NCBI GenBank assembly: GCA_030770425.1
Contig: JASJFT010000230.1
Location: forward strand, 1-64,000
DNA: 64,000 bases
Reading direction: 5' to 3'
Source: Darksidea phi
Lineage: Eukaryota; Ascomycota; Dothideomycetes; Pleosporales; Lentitheciaceae
Part shown: positions 40,161-52,148 of the stretch, one piece after another
How positions within the stretch are numbered: the first letter of the stretch is position 1
How the letters are laid out: each line of letters opens with the position of its first letter
The notes under the pieces: generated by a model
What the model saw: the letters and a program-made list of their open reading frames with translations, nothing else
What the model was told of the DNA's origin: nothing
The model's database searches: none
Translations under genes and position numbers: made by a program

Positions 40161-42130
40161 GTATTAAGAATACTCTATTTTAGTCTATAAATATAAACTC
40201 TATTATTAACTAGACTAATATCTATACTAATATTATATCTATATACCTTCGAATATAATATTACTATACTTTAATAATTACTTATAGTCTAATATCTAGA
40301 CTAATACTAGATTATACCCTATCTAGATCCCTATTATCTAGATATTACTATCTTTATCTACTTATATATTCTACTCCTCTCTATCTAGAAGTATAATCTA
40401 TAGTATTATATCTTATAAAATATAATTAGTAGTATTATAAATTATAAAGAGAATTAACTTAGTTATTAGTAACTTATAATTCCTTATATAGGACTTTAAA
40501 AATATAGGAGTAAAAGTATCTTTAAAGAATTCTAGTAGTTTAAATATCTCTTTATCTCTTACTAGCTTAATTTTATAGTTTAGAAACTTCTTATAGTCTT
40601 AGTATAGAAAAATAAGAGCTAAAATAGTATACTTTATATACGAAAATAGTATCTAAAATAGTAAAAGTAAAAGGCTAATCTTCTTATTAATAGTTATTCC
40701 CTTCTTATAGTTATAATAAGTAGCTATCTCTTTAATAGCTAATAGCTATAGTTATTAATAAGACTAAACTAATACTAAAACTAATATTTTACTTACTCGT
40801 AGTAGTCGTAAGTATACTACTAGTAGAGCTATAGTCTATTTTTAGAAATAAAACTATATTATATAGTAAGAAAACTATACTTTAAAGTAGACTTTATACT
40901 ATAGTTACTATTAGTATTACTATACTAGTAGTATATTCTAAAAAAACTTATATCCTTTAATATAAAATTACTAGCTATATTATAGAAAGGGGATTATAAT
41001 ATATTTTTATATACCTATAAGATATTAGTATTAGTATTAATCTATTTAATATAATATATAGAACTTATAGTAAAAAGGAGTTAATTAATTCTAGACTAGA
41101 TATTATTTATATATACCTATTAGATATTAGTATAGATATTAGTCTATTAAGTAAATAAACTTATACTAAAAGCTCTAGGTAATATATATAGAATATATAC
41201 TATAAAAGTTCTAGTCTTAAGAGTAATAATTTTCTAGTATACTCTAATAATAGCTAATTACTAAAATTCTTATAAAAACTACTAGTAGCTAAGTTATAAA
41301 ATAGTTAATATATCCTAATTAAACTAATAGAAATACTAAACTACCTCTTTAGGTAAATTATTATTTAAGTTACTAAAGATATAATTTTAGTTACTATTAT
41401 CTTTATTAACTAGTATAAAGGATAAGTTTAGAAGAGCTCTATTATCTCTATAGATATATAGCTCTTTTACTATACTATAGATAAATATAGATAGTATATA
41501 CTTATTATTAAGCCGAAATATAATATTTTAATAGTTATAATAGACTTTTTATATCTATATATTAACGTCTCTAGACTAGATATAGACTATAGCTTACTAT
41601 ATAAAATATAATCCTAAGCTAAATCTATAGATAGTTAGTATAGATTAATACTAAGGTTAATATCTTACTTACTACTATATAATAGTAATATTCTTAGACT
41701 ATAGATATAGTTAGCTTTTAATTTTTTCTTTCTTAAATAGACTTAATATTCTATTAATAATATAGATAACTAATAGTCGGAATTTCTTCTATATAGTCGT
41801 ATAGTACTTATTAGTTATATTCTTATCTTTAATTAATTAAAATTATTTATCTATAACTTTATTATATACTTATAGATTCTTCTTAGTATTCTTATTTAGG
41901 GAGTATTCGGTATTAACCTTATACTTCTTTTAATTAGCTATAGTAAAGGGTATTAGCCTTAGTATTAGTCTAGTAGCTAATAATATATAATTATAAAAGG
42001 CTAATATCGAATATAATAGTAGTATATATTATTATTAAAGTTTAGGAATAAAAATTTAGAATTATTTATCTATAGCTATATTTATACTAGCTAGTAGTAA
42101 AGTCTATAATAAGACTACTTAGTAATAGTA
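40161..42130. other. Helitron cargo region with a probable minus-strand gene
   Basis: No protein family was recognised. On the minus strand two good intron candidates are visible: 40,746-40,796 (51 nt; GTAAGT, AATAAC, TATAG) and 41,625-41,672 (48 nt; GTAAGT, TACTAAC, CTATAG). Both contain a TATTAG..TTAGTATTA core. This suggests a second cargo gene reading right to left, probably within about 40,300-42,000. It is too degraded to translate with confidence. Confidence 0.35.
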
Positions 42131-42640
42131 GTAAGTAGTAAATATTACTAGTAAGTTTCTATAATTTTTAATAGCTACTATATCTCTATCTATAGTACTA
42201 TTATATTTAAATTTTTTACTAAATTATAATTAAAATAAGATTTTATCTAAGAATCTAATACTACGACTAATACTACGATCTTCTTCTATAATTTAAAATA
42301 CTAGTTAGTAAGATTTTAACTTTACTTTTAAGGACTTCGGTTCTTTTACTTCTATTACTAGCTAATAACTAGTTATATAATTATAGTAAGTAGTAAATAC
42401 TATTAGTAAGTTTCTATAATTTTTAATAGCTACTATATCTCTATTAATAGTACTATTATATTTAAATTTTTTACTAAATTATAATTAAAATAAGATTTTA
42501 TATAAGGGCCTAATACTATAACTAATACTATAGCCTCCTTCTATAAATTAAAATACTAGCTAGTAGGATTTTAACTTTACTTTTAAGAACTTTAGTTCTT
42601 TTACTTTACTTTTAACTTTTACTACTAGTCTACTACTAGT
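42131..42640. repeat. Tandem duplication, 2 x 255 bp, in the Helitron cargo
   Basis: The block starting GTAAGTAGTAAATA at 42,131 recurs at 42,386 and runs to about 42,640, with shared TTTCTATAATTTTTAATAGC and AATCTAATACTA-type blocks. Differences are mostly transitions. Confidence 0.8.
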
Positions 42641-43028
42641 TATATAATATTATACTATTTTACTTTATATATATATCTATCTAGCCCTTACTTTTATAAA
42701 CCTTTTATTACTTTTCTACTAGATTATTAAGAACTTATTATTATAGTTACGAGTAAACTACTCTCTAAGACTACTAAAGGTAAGATATTAGTCTTAGTAT
42801 TAGTTATCTACTAACTTTTTATAATAAAAATAATATTAATAAGTTTTAAACTATTTAAGCTTTAACTATATATAAATAATCCTTTTATTAATAACTAGGA
42901 CTACGGCGTAGACCCCTCTAATCTACTACTATCTACTAAAGTAGACGTTATTAACCTACCTCTACCTACTAGACTAGATATTATTAATCTATCTACCCTA
43001 CTATTAGCTACTCTTACTAAATATATAG

Positions 43029-44037
43029 ATAAGTATTAGTCTTAGTATTAGTCCTCTACTAATTTTAGTAGTAATATATAGTATAAGGGTTATTAATAGT
43101 AATATTCTAATTTCTATCTTACTTAGTAAATAATCTAGTCCTACTAAGCTAAGCGAATAATCTAGTCCTACTAATCTAGCGTAGTCTACTTATAGTAGTT
43201 AGAGTCTTAATACTTATAAGGATAATAGATAATTTTCTAGTATTCTATCTTAATAGACTATAAGTAAGGTATTAATCTTAGTATTAGTTCTTTACTAACT
43301 TTAGTAGAGAGAACCGTTTAGAAAGAAAAAGATAGTACTTATTCTAATAATAGTAGATAATCTTCTAGTACCGGTACTTTAATAACTATTAGGTAGACTT
43401 TAAGTAAGATATTAGTCTTAATATTAGTTCTTTACTAACTTTAGTAAAGAGAACTAATAACTAAGAAGAGGACGGTATAACTCGTTTATTATAGTAACGG
43501 ATATAATATACTAATCTAAATAACTAATAATCTACTTTTACTAATATCTCTATAAATACTATATATACTTTAAGTAAGATATTAGTCTTAGTATTAGTCC
43601 TTTACTAACTTTAATAAAGAGAACTAATAACTAAGAAGAGAACGGTATTTATTTTAATAATAGTAGATAATTATCTCGTACGAGATCTTTAATAATAGTT
43701 AGATATACTTTAAATAAGATATTAGTCTTAGTATTAGTTCTTTACTAACTTTAGTAGGGTAGATTAAAAATAAAGAATAGAATAGTACCTCTCTAGATCT
43801 TATCTAAGAGTCTAATCTTCTCGATATATTTAAGAGTAATTACGAATTTAATAGTACCTTTAAGATTACTAGAAAGAATATAATATAATAATCTACTATC
43901 TTTATAAATAAGGTATTAGCCTTAGTATTAGTCCTTTACTAACTTTAATAGGGATAAGTAGTAAGTAGCTACTTAAAATACTAACTATTTCTACGAGTAA
44001 GATATTAGTCTTAGTATTAATTCTTTACTAACTTTAA
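43029..44037 (+). other. Seven 40-41-nt introns of the CenH3-like gene
   Basis: Positions: 43,029-43,068, 43,264-43,304, 43,404-43,444, 43,574-43,614, 43,714-43,754, 43,908-43,948 and 43,997-44,037. Each reads GTAAGATATTAGTCTTAG.. then a TACTAAC branch site and TTTAG, with some donor or acceptor G changed to A. The exons between them are 195, 99, 129, 99, 153 and 48 nt, all multiples of three, so all introns share one phase. Some exons are also repeats of each other. Confidence 0.7.
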
Positions 44038-44538
44038 TAGAGGTAAGTAGTAAGTAATTATATAAAAGATCTACTACTACTAATAAGTCTATTACTATAA
44101 AGTAACTATATAAGAAGCTACTTAAGAAGCTATATAAGAATACTAAAAAAGCTAGTAAAGCCCCTATTAGTAATAAGTAGTTTAATAAAGATATTTAGTC
44201 TAAGTATAAAAAATATAACTATACTTTTAATTATATTCAAGCCTCTATTTTTTATAGTATTAGTAATAAGTCCTATTAGGGTCGACTACGTAGTAGTAAG
44301 TATTAGTTACTTTTACTTCTTATCTATTAATACTAATTAAATATATAGTAATAGACTCTTTAAGAGATTTAGTATTTTTAAAAGACTACTAGTTTTATTA
44401 TTTTCTATACGACGCTTAGCTATCTTATACGTAAGATTACTAGGGACGTAAGAAGTAGTAATAACTTATAATTTTAGACTAAGACTTTTAATATTCTTTA
44501 TATTACTACTAAAGCCTATCTTATTGCTATTTTAGAAG

Positions 44539-44589
44539 GTATAGTTATAATATAGTATTAGTCCTAGTATTAGACTAACTTTTTTATAG
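44539..44589 (+). other. Intron within the histone-fold coding region
   Basis: A 51-nt intron: GTATAG donor, ACTAAC branch site, TTTATAG acceptor. Splicing joins GAA-G with CT-ACG-AAC and gives the H3-typical E-A-T-N-L order. It contains TAGTATTAGTCCTAGTATTAG, the core shared with the other introns. Confidence 0.75.
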
Positions 44590-44774
44590 CTACGAACCTT
44601 ATAACTATTTATACTAAGTATATAACTATTATATAAAAGGATATTCATTCTACTTTTTAAGTTATATCTACTCTTAGATAGTAGTTTAAACTAGTTAATA
44701 TATACTAGAAGGGAGTAATAAATAAGTAGATTTAGACGTTTAAGACTATAAGATATAGACTAGTTTAGCTATTA

Positions 44775-44926
44775 GTCTATATAGGTTATATTTTATTCCT
44801 TAGATATTAGTCTAGGTATTAGCTAACTAGGGCTATAGACTATAGAATAAGTCTATATAGATTATATTTAGTTCCTTAAATATTAGTCTAGGTATTAGTT
44901 AACTAGGGCTATAGGTTATAGAATAG
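44775..44926. repeat. Tandem duplication, 2 x 76 bp, 3' of the histone-like gene
   Basis: The block GTCTATATAG..ATATTAGTCTAGGTATTAG..TAACTAGGGCTATAG occurs at 44,775-44,850 and 44,851-44,926. It also contains the ATTAG..TATTAG core and may be duplicated intron or 3' untranslated sequence. Confidence 0.75.
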
Positions 44927-45112
44927 GCGTTTAGCGCTATATAATAGTTAATAGCTAGTAATCTAAAGCTTTTATTATAAGATACTTACCTCGTAGCTTA
45001 TATATTTATTATTAAACTTTAAATATTAGACTTATATCTAAATTAATTTCCTTTAATTTATAATTAACTCGCTCTATATTCTAATTCTCGTTTATAAAAG
45101 ATTAGGTAATTT

Positions 45113-48100
45113 TATAAAAATAGTTAATAAAGAATAACTATAATATATAATAATCGAATAATAGATTCTCGTAAAAACGACCTCTATAAAATATAATAAT
45201 TAGAGATATAAGATTAATCTAGAGAATAATCTATAATATAAAATAAAATATCTAGTATACTTTAAAATTATATAGATCTTATATATATAGAAGAAATACT
45301 AACTCTATAAAGAAGTAAAATAAAAAAATAATTACTACCTAATAAAAGATTATAACGAAAGAATTACCTAAGTAGTTATACTAGAAGTAGTCTATAGATA
45401 GTAATAATTTAAAAACTAATAATAGAAAGGATATATACGAATTATACTAGGACTACTCTTACTATTAAATTATATTCTAGGAAGATTATAGTATAAATAC
45501 CTAGAGAATAAATATCTAAAGTATATTTAGACTAAAATTAATACGAAGTACTAGTCTAAGAAAATAAGAATTTAAGAAACTAAAGAATAGAACTATATCT
45601 ACCTCTAAGAAACCTACTAAGAAAGAAAGATTACTACCTTAATTAATAATAGAACTACTTAAAACTTTATTAGTAAGAACTTTATCTAATAAAAGAAGAT
45701 TCCTTAATAGAAAAAATAATATCCTAGTATCGTATATACTATTAAAGAAGAACTATTTAATAAATCTATAATATACGAAACTAAAGGTAAGCTTAGCCTA
45801 TATAATTAGAAAAAGAGAAATAAAATACTCGATATTATAGAAATATAAGAAGACTAAGATATTATTCTAGGAATACTATAGTTATAAGAGGTTAATCTAC
45901 GTATCTAGTAGTTAAATCGATAAGTAATACTCCTATAGAAAAGGGCTAATATAACTAAAGAAGATTATAGTATCCTAGAATATTATAAGAAATAGGAAGA
46001 GTTATTTTAAGAATTAAAGAAAAGTCTATTCTAGTACTAGTCTTAGGACTATACGATCTTACTATAGAAAGGAAAAATTTTAGGATTTAGATTAATTTAT
46101 AAGTTAACTAAGAAAGAAGAAAAAATTATAATAAAATATCTTAAAAATAATCTTATAAAAAAAGGTATATTCGATATTTAAATTTATTTATAGGATATCT
46201 AGTTCTCTTTATACCTAAGAAGAGTACTACGGAACTACGATTATATATTAACTACTAAATACTTAATAATATTATAATTAAGAACTAATACCCTCTACCT
46301 TTAATATTAGAAATATAGAATTAATTAAGAAAAGCTAAATAGTTTATATAACTAGATATTCGAAATACGTACTACTAGATTCGAATTAAAAAAGGTAAAG
46401 AATAGAAGATAGTATTTAGAACTAAGAAAGAATTATATAAGTATTAAGTAATACCTTTTAAACTTACGAATATACCTATAATATTCTAAGAATAAATTAA
46501 TAATATCTTATAAAATTACTTCGATTAATTCGTAATAGTATATCTTAACGATATCCTAATCTACTCTAAGATAGAAAAAGAATATAAAGAATATATAAAA
46601 AAGGTTCTATAGATACTTAAGGAAGTATAATTATACCTTTATCTATAAAAATATAAATTCTATATATAAGAAATAAAGTTTCTAGAATTTATTATTAAAT
46701 CTAAAGAAATTAAAGTAGACCTAAAATAGATTAAAAAGATTAAAGAATAGCCTATACCCTAGAACCTTAAGGAATTATAATCTTTTTTAGAATTCTATAA
46801 CTTTTACTAAAAGCTAATACTATAATAAAGTATAATAATAGTACTACTTACGTAACTTATAAGAAAAGATTAATCCTTTAAATAGAAGGAGGAATACTAA
46901 TAAGCTTTTAAGAAGATTAAGGAATAGTTTATAAAAAAACCTATAATTAAGATATATAATTTTAAAGAACCCTTAATTATTAAGATAGATATATTAGACT
47001 ATATAATAGAAGTAGTACTACTATAAAAGAATAATAAAGATAATCTTAAATTAGTATACTACTTTTTATAGAAGATATTACTAGCCGAACTTAACTATAA
47101 TATTTATAATAAAGAGTTATTAGTAATTATCGAAGCTTTAAAGGAATAGAGATCTAATCTATAAAAATCTAAATATTCTATTATAATTTATATAGATTAT
47201 AAAAATCTTATAGAATTTTTAATAAATAAACTATTAATTAGAAGATAGATATAATAGGTATAAATTCTTACGATATATAATATTAGAATCGTATATACTA
47301 AAGGATTAAAAAATAAATAAGTAGACGCGCTTAGTAGAAGATCTAATTATTAAAGAATAGAAAAATCTAGTACGATAATCCTTAAGCTATAGTCGAATAA
47401 AACGATTACTTATAACTACTTAAAGCTAGTAGGAATATAGAAAATAGTACTTAAACTAAAAGGAAATAAATAGACTTAATAGATTCGAATAGCTACTATA
47501 AGAGTAACGGATAAACGAAACGAAATCTAAGAAGTAATTTAAAAAAAAAACGAAATTATTTATATATTCTAAAAGGTCTATATACCTAAAGTAATACGAA
47601 AAGAATTTATTAAACGATACTATAAGGTACTAGTATATAGATACTAAGAAGTAGAAAGAACTCTTAAATAATTAATAAGAATATATTATTTTTTATATAT
47701 AAGATAACTAGTTATATAAGTTCTTATAGAATATATAAACTATTATTATAATAAATATATTAAATATATACCCTATAGAATATTATAGCTAATAGAAAAT
47801 ATAGAAGGACTATAGAAAATAATTACTATAAACTTTATTACGTAATTACTATACTTAAAGAAACTAATAACTAGAGTATTCTATAATATTATATTAATAG
47901 TAGTAGATAAGTTTATTAAGTATATATACTTTATTCTATATATAAATAAGAAAAATATAGTAGAATAACTTATCTATACTTTACTAAGATACGTATTTAG
48001 TAAATATAGAATACTAGATAAAATAATCTTAAATAAAAATATTAAGTTTATAATAAAGTTTTAGTAGACTCTTATAACTAAATTAGAAATAAAGTATAAT

Positions 48101-49215
48101 ATATTAATCGTATATTATTCGTAGATAGACGGACTAATAGAATAAATAAACTAAATAATAGAATAATATCTTAAATATTATCTAAACTACTACTAGAATA
48201 ATTAGATTATACTTCTACTTATAGTATAATTTATATATAATAGTTCGTAATATAGTATAATAAAGATAATACCCTTCTTTACGAATTATAAAATTAAATT
48301 AAAAATATATAAGAAACCTAGATAACTTTAGTCTTATAGCTAGAATAAGAAAGAAATAGTAAAGATTATTCTATAAATATACTAATAACTTAAGAAAAAC
48401 GTAGAATTCCTTTAAAATAAAATAAATAAGTACTATAATAAGAAGTAAAAAGAGGTATCTACTTTTAAAGAGGAAGAAAAGGTATAATTACTATAAAAGA
48501 ATATTAAAAGTAAGTAACCTAATAGTAAACTAGACTATATTAAGATTAGCCCTTATAAAATTAAAAAATAAGTTTTATTTATAAACTACTAATTAAAATT
48601 ATTCCTATAAATAAAAATCTATCCTATATTTTATATTAACTTATTAGAAAAAGTATTATAAGATACTAAACTAGTAGTATATAAAGTAGATACGTATAAA
48701 GAAAATCTTAAAGAATAGAAAGTAGAAGAAATTCTAGATAAGAATATTAGAAATAGAAAAAATTATTATTTAATTAAATAGTAGGGAATAGATAAAAAAG
48801 AAAATCTATAAAAATAAACTTAGAAATCTAAAGATAATCTTAATTATTTTAAGAAGCTTATAGAGTACTAAAACTATAATTCTAAAGAAAATCTAAAGAT
48901 AAGATAAGTTTATCTTATAATAAGTTAAGAAAGTTAATACTATCTATAGTAGAGTAAGAGGTATTTAATAAATTAAAAGAAGTAATATTATCTATAATAT
49001 TATAAGTAATATTTAAAACGATTAGAAAGATCTTTAGATTCTTCTACTACTCTAATTGTTAAAGTTCTATCTTCTCTTTATCTAGCTTTAGCTTTTAGTA
49101 CCTAGAATTATACTATTAACTTCTTATAAAGAACTATTCTCTATTTCTCTAGATAATATACTTACGTTTAAGCCTCTACTAGCTTATTAAGAAGCTTATT
49201 CTAAGCTTTTTAAGA
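45113..49215 (+). mobile_element. Gypsy B2 internal region, 3' half (protease/RT to chromodomain)
   Basis: Continues B2 from 16,207 and is homologous to 8,630-12,700 of B1. It holds degraded protease (~45,650), reverse transcriptase (YLND in place of YLDD near 46,540), RNase H, integrase and chromodomain (to about 48,850), then a diverged antisense-ORF region. No 3' LTR follows; the copy ends where repeat D1 starts at 49,216. Confidence 0.88.
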
Positions 49216-49796
49216 TATCTTAACCAAGACCTATAGGTAAATATTAAATAGTTTAATTATATAATAATTAGAGAACTTTTCTAATTCTAGTACGAAACTT
49301 CGTTAACCTTCTCTCCCCCTTACTCCTATATTACCGCCTTAATTATTAGGATATTTACTAGCTATTCGAATCCTCTATACTCTATTAAGAACTTATAGAC
49401 GACCTTTTATACCTTTATATATAGCTATTTAATATAGTAGATAAGTACTACTTTCTTAGTTTATATTTTTTAGTTTATATTTCTTAGTTCGTATTTCTTA
49501 GTTTATATCTCTTAGTTCGTATTCCTTAGTTTATATTCCTTAGTTCTAGTAGTTTCTCTCTTCTATATTCTACTCCCTTTCTTTAGACTATATATTAAGA
49601 CTCGTATTAGATAAAACTAGTATTAGCTATCTACTATTCTATAGGCCAACGTTAAGTATTCTACTCTTTTTATATATAGTTAAAATTTTAGTACTAGTCT
49701 TTAGATATATATAGTTTATTATTAAGTAGAAAAACTTCCCTATAATAGTATAGTTACGTAATATAGCTTTTCCTTAGAAAAAAAAAAAAAAAAAAA
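49216..49796 (+). mobile_element. Poly(A)-ended repeat D, short copy D1
   Basis: Starts TATCTTAACCAAGACCTATAGG and ends TTCCTTAG plus a run of about 19 A. It has seven units of a 14-bp repeat at 49,455-49,551 (TTTCTTAGTTTATA type). Compared with the longer copies, about 370 bp are missing around 49,400. The poly(A) end suggests retroposition by a LINE-type machinery; no coding domain was recognised. Confidence 0.65.
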
Positions 49797-50760
49797 CTAT
49801 TTCTTTTTTTAGTATTAACTATTTCTTTTTTAACCTTATTATTACTTTTTTTTTAATAATATTCTTATCTTAATCTATACTTTTAATAAATTATTAACTT
49901 ATTTAAGAATATAATCTTTTTAAAGTTTATATTTTTAATATTTTTAAGTTATTTTTTAGTATAAGAAAGTCTTTTTTTTTAGACTTTTTTTTAATAAAAT
50001 ATTCCTTTTCTTTTAAAAGGTATTATAAACTTCTTATTCTAATCTTTAAACTATTTTTTACTAATAGTTTTTTTTTTAAAACTTTTAGTTAAGTTTTTAT
50101 TAAAAACTCTTATTTCTCTTTTAGTTTCTTTAGAAATTCTACTTTTATTAACTTTTTTTATATTTAAATCTTCTTTTTCTTTTCTTTTAATATATTAAAT
50201 AGTATTTTTAATACTTTTTAAAGATTTTTATAGAGTAGTTATAATAATAGAATTAGAAGTTTTAGTCTTTAAAAGAAGACTTACTTTAGATTTAAGTTTA
50301 AATTTTTTTAATACTATTTTAAAAACTTAAGAAAAAAGAATTAAAATTAAAAAAGATATTTCTAAATATTAAAATATTAATAAAAAATTATATAATTCTT
50401 ACTTATATAAGTAAAGTTTAAATTTTTTATTTAAAATAGTTTAAAATTTAGAAAAGTAACTTTATAAAAAAAATTACTTAGATAATCTATACTAAGTTTA
50501 AAATAATTATTAAAAATTTAAGATTTTTTTATACCTTAATTAAAAAGTTCTATAGATTTAAAAATATAGAAAAAAATATACTAAGTTTAAAACTATATAT
50601 TTAAAGATTTATACTTACTAAGTTAATAATATATTTATATTATTAATCTACCTAATATTCTCTTTAAAACTAGCTAATTTTTATAATTATAGCTTAAATA
50701 ATAAAAAAGTTATTAAGCTTTAAAAATAGTAATTTTTTAAATAGCTTTTTTTTTTATATT
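49797..50760. other. Extremely AT-rich stretch without recognisable gene
   Basis: C occurs almost only in CT and G only in AG; homopolymer T and A runs are frequent. This is probably old repeat DNA mutated by many rounds of RIP. I see no frame or structure in it. Confidence 0.6.
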
Positions 50761-51108
50761 ATCTCTTTATATATCTAAAGACTAGAACTAAAATTTTAAC
50801 CTATATATAAAAAGGGCGAAATACTTAATATTAGCTAGTAGCTAATACTAGCTTTATCTAATACGAGCCTTAATATATAATTTAAAAAAAAGATAGAATA
50901 TAAAAAAGAAAAAAGAAAACTATAGTTTATAACTTATCTAAATTAAAAAAAAAACTAATTAAGAAATATAAACTAAGGGATATAAACTAAAATAATAAAT
51001 TAAAAAAAATCTATATTCTTTTAGTAATAAATATAATATTAGATTACTTTAATAAAATTATTATAAAATAAGCTAGATATTATCTTAGCTATTAGTTATT
51101 ATATAATA
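50761..51108 (-). repeat. Degraded fragment of repeat D, reversed
   Basis: ATATATCTAAAGACTAGAAC and TAATACGAGCCTTAATA match the corresponding part of the D copy at 51,180-51,310. Two or so 14-bp units (AAATATAAACTAAG) follow near 50,960. Confidence 0.55.
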
Positions 51109-52148
51109 TTTTTTTTTTTTTTTCTTAAGGAAAAGCTATATTACGTAACTATACTATTATAGGGGAGTTTTTCTACTTAATAATAAACTATATATATCTA
51201 AAGACTAATATTAAAATTTTAACTATATATAAAAAGAGTAGAATACTTAATATTAGTCTATAGAATAGTAAATAGCTAATACTAACTTTATTTAATACGA
51301 GTCTTAATACGTAGCCTAGAGGAAGAGAGTAGAGTATAGAAAAGAGGAACTACTAGAACTAAAAAATACGAACTAAGAGATATAAACTAAGAGATACGAA
51401 CTAAGAAATATAAACTAAAAAATATAAACTAAGGGATACGAACTAAGAGATACGAACTAAGAAATATAAACTAAAAAATACAAACTAAGAGATATAAACT
51501 AAGGGAGTAGTACTTATCTATTATATTAAATAGCTATATATAAAGGTATAAAAGACTATTTATTTACTAAAGTATTTAAAAGTTTATATATAATTAAATA
51601 CCGTATACTATATAAAGTATAATAAGTTAACTAATCTTCTATAATAAGCCGAATACTATCTACTAAACTATAATTATTAATATTAATAATATTCCTAAGG
51701 AAGTAAAGGGACGTTTAAAAAAGAAGCTATAAGAACTAGAATTAGGGGATAAGAGAGTAGTAGAACTAGATAGTACTAGAATATTATATCTTCTTATCTT
51801 TAATAGTAAGATTCTTCTCTAGACGTTTAGTATAGTATATCTATATTAATATAGGAATATAGCTAACTAGTAATATAGTCTTAACTCTAGTAAATAAGAC
51901 CTTTATTCGCGATTAAAATATAAGGCTACGATAGATAATTAATAATACTAATCTAGATACCTATTTCTTTAAGTTCTTAGTAGAGTATAGAGGATTCGAA
52001 TAGCTAGCGAACGCTTTAGTAATTAAGACGGTAATATAGAAGTAAGGGGAAGAAGAGACTAATAAAGTTTTATACTAGAATTAAAAAAGTTCTCTAATTA
52101 TTATATAATTAAACTATTTAATATTTATCTATAGGTCTTAATCGAGAT
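51109..52148 (-). mobile_element. Poly(A)-ended repeat D, long copy in reverse orientation
   Basis: Starts with poly(T) (51,109-51,123) and ends with AATCGAGATA, the reverse complement of the D start. It contains about ten units of the 14-bp repeat at 51,366-51,512 (GATACGAACTAAGA type). A Lys/Arg-rich frame reads on the + strand at 51,680-52,120 (for example EVKGRLKKKLQELELGDK), i.e. opposite to the poly(A) direction. I could not assign it to a family. Confidence 0.65.

Larger units (their letters stand above)
42880..44700 (+). pseudogene. Multi-exon gene ending in a CenH3/CENP-A-like histone H3 fold (RIP-degraded)
   Basis: In nucleosomes an H3-fold protein pairs with H4; CenH3 marks centromeres. 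One consistent frame runs through at least seven exons. The tail exons are rich in Ser, Arg, Pro, Thr and Lys (for example SSPTKLSE, NTKKASKAPISNK). The fold starts at 44,325, where seven codons are all explained by RIP from HRYRPGT. It continues TLxEIxYFxKTT (44,355-44,390), LSYLIRKI (~44,417-44,438), loop 1 (44,439-44,468) and AYLIAILE (~44,514-44,538), then across a 51-nt intron (44,539-44,589) to ATNLITIYTKYITII and QKDIH (~44,650). Loop 1 has 10 residues where canonical H3 has 8, as in CENP-A, and QKDI resembles fungal CenH3 more than fungal H3 as I remember them. The 5' end is not defined. It lies inside the Helitron, downstream of its own transposase gene, so capture from the host is likely. 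Confidence 0.72.
16208..45112 (+). mobile_element. Large Helitron with cargo, interrupted by nested elements
   Basis: This is a rolling-circle transposon, 10.8 kb net after removing the nested insertion of P2/B3/P1/A2 (21,073-39,136 plus one TA). Evidence: a long degraded frame carrying a DUF6570-like region, Helitron-like N domain, Rep domain and PIF1-type helicase on the + strand (17,340-21,072 and 39,139-about 40,160). There is no target duplication; the two halves of host element B2 meet cleanly. The ends may show asymmetric inverted repeats (TTATAGAACGAGA at 16,208 against TTATAAACGAGAA on the minus strand ending 17 nt inside the right end), as known for Helitron2-type elements. The exact ends are uncertain by a few bases. 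The 3' half (about 40,200-45,000) carries at least one captured gene. Confidence 0.85.

Noticed and set aside
44296..44348. GTAAGT...TACTAAT...ATATAG as a 53-nt intron just before the histone fold
   Set aside because: Reading through keeps the frame and gives the HRYRPGT motif, which would be lost by splicing.
49797..50760. Centromere core or replication origin because of extreme AT content
   Set aside because: AT richness is explained by RIP of old repeats; no specific sequence evidence for either.
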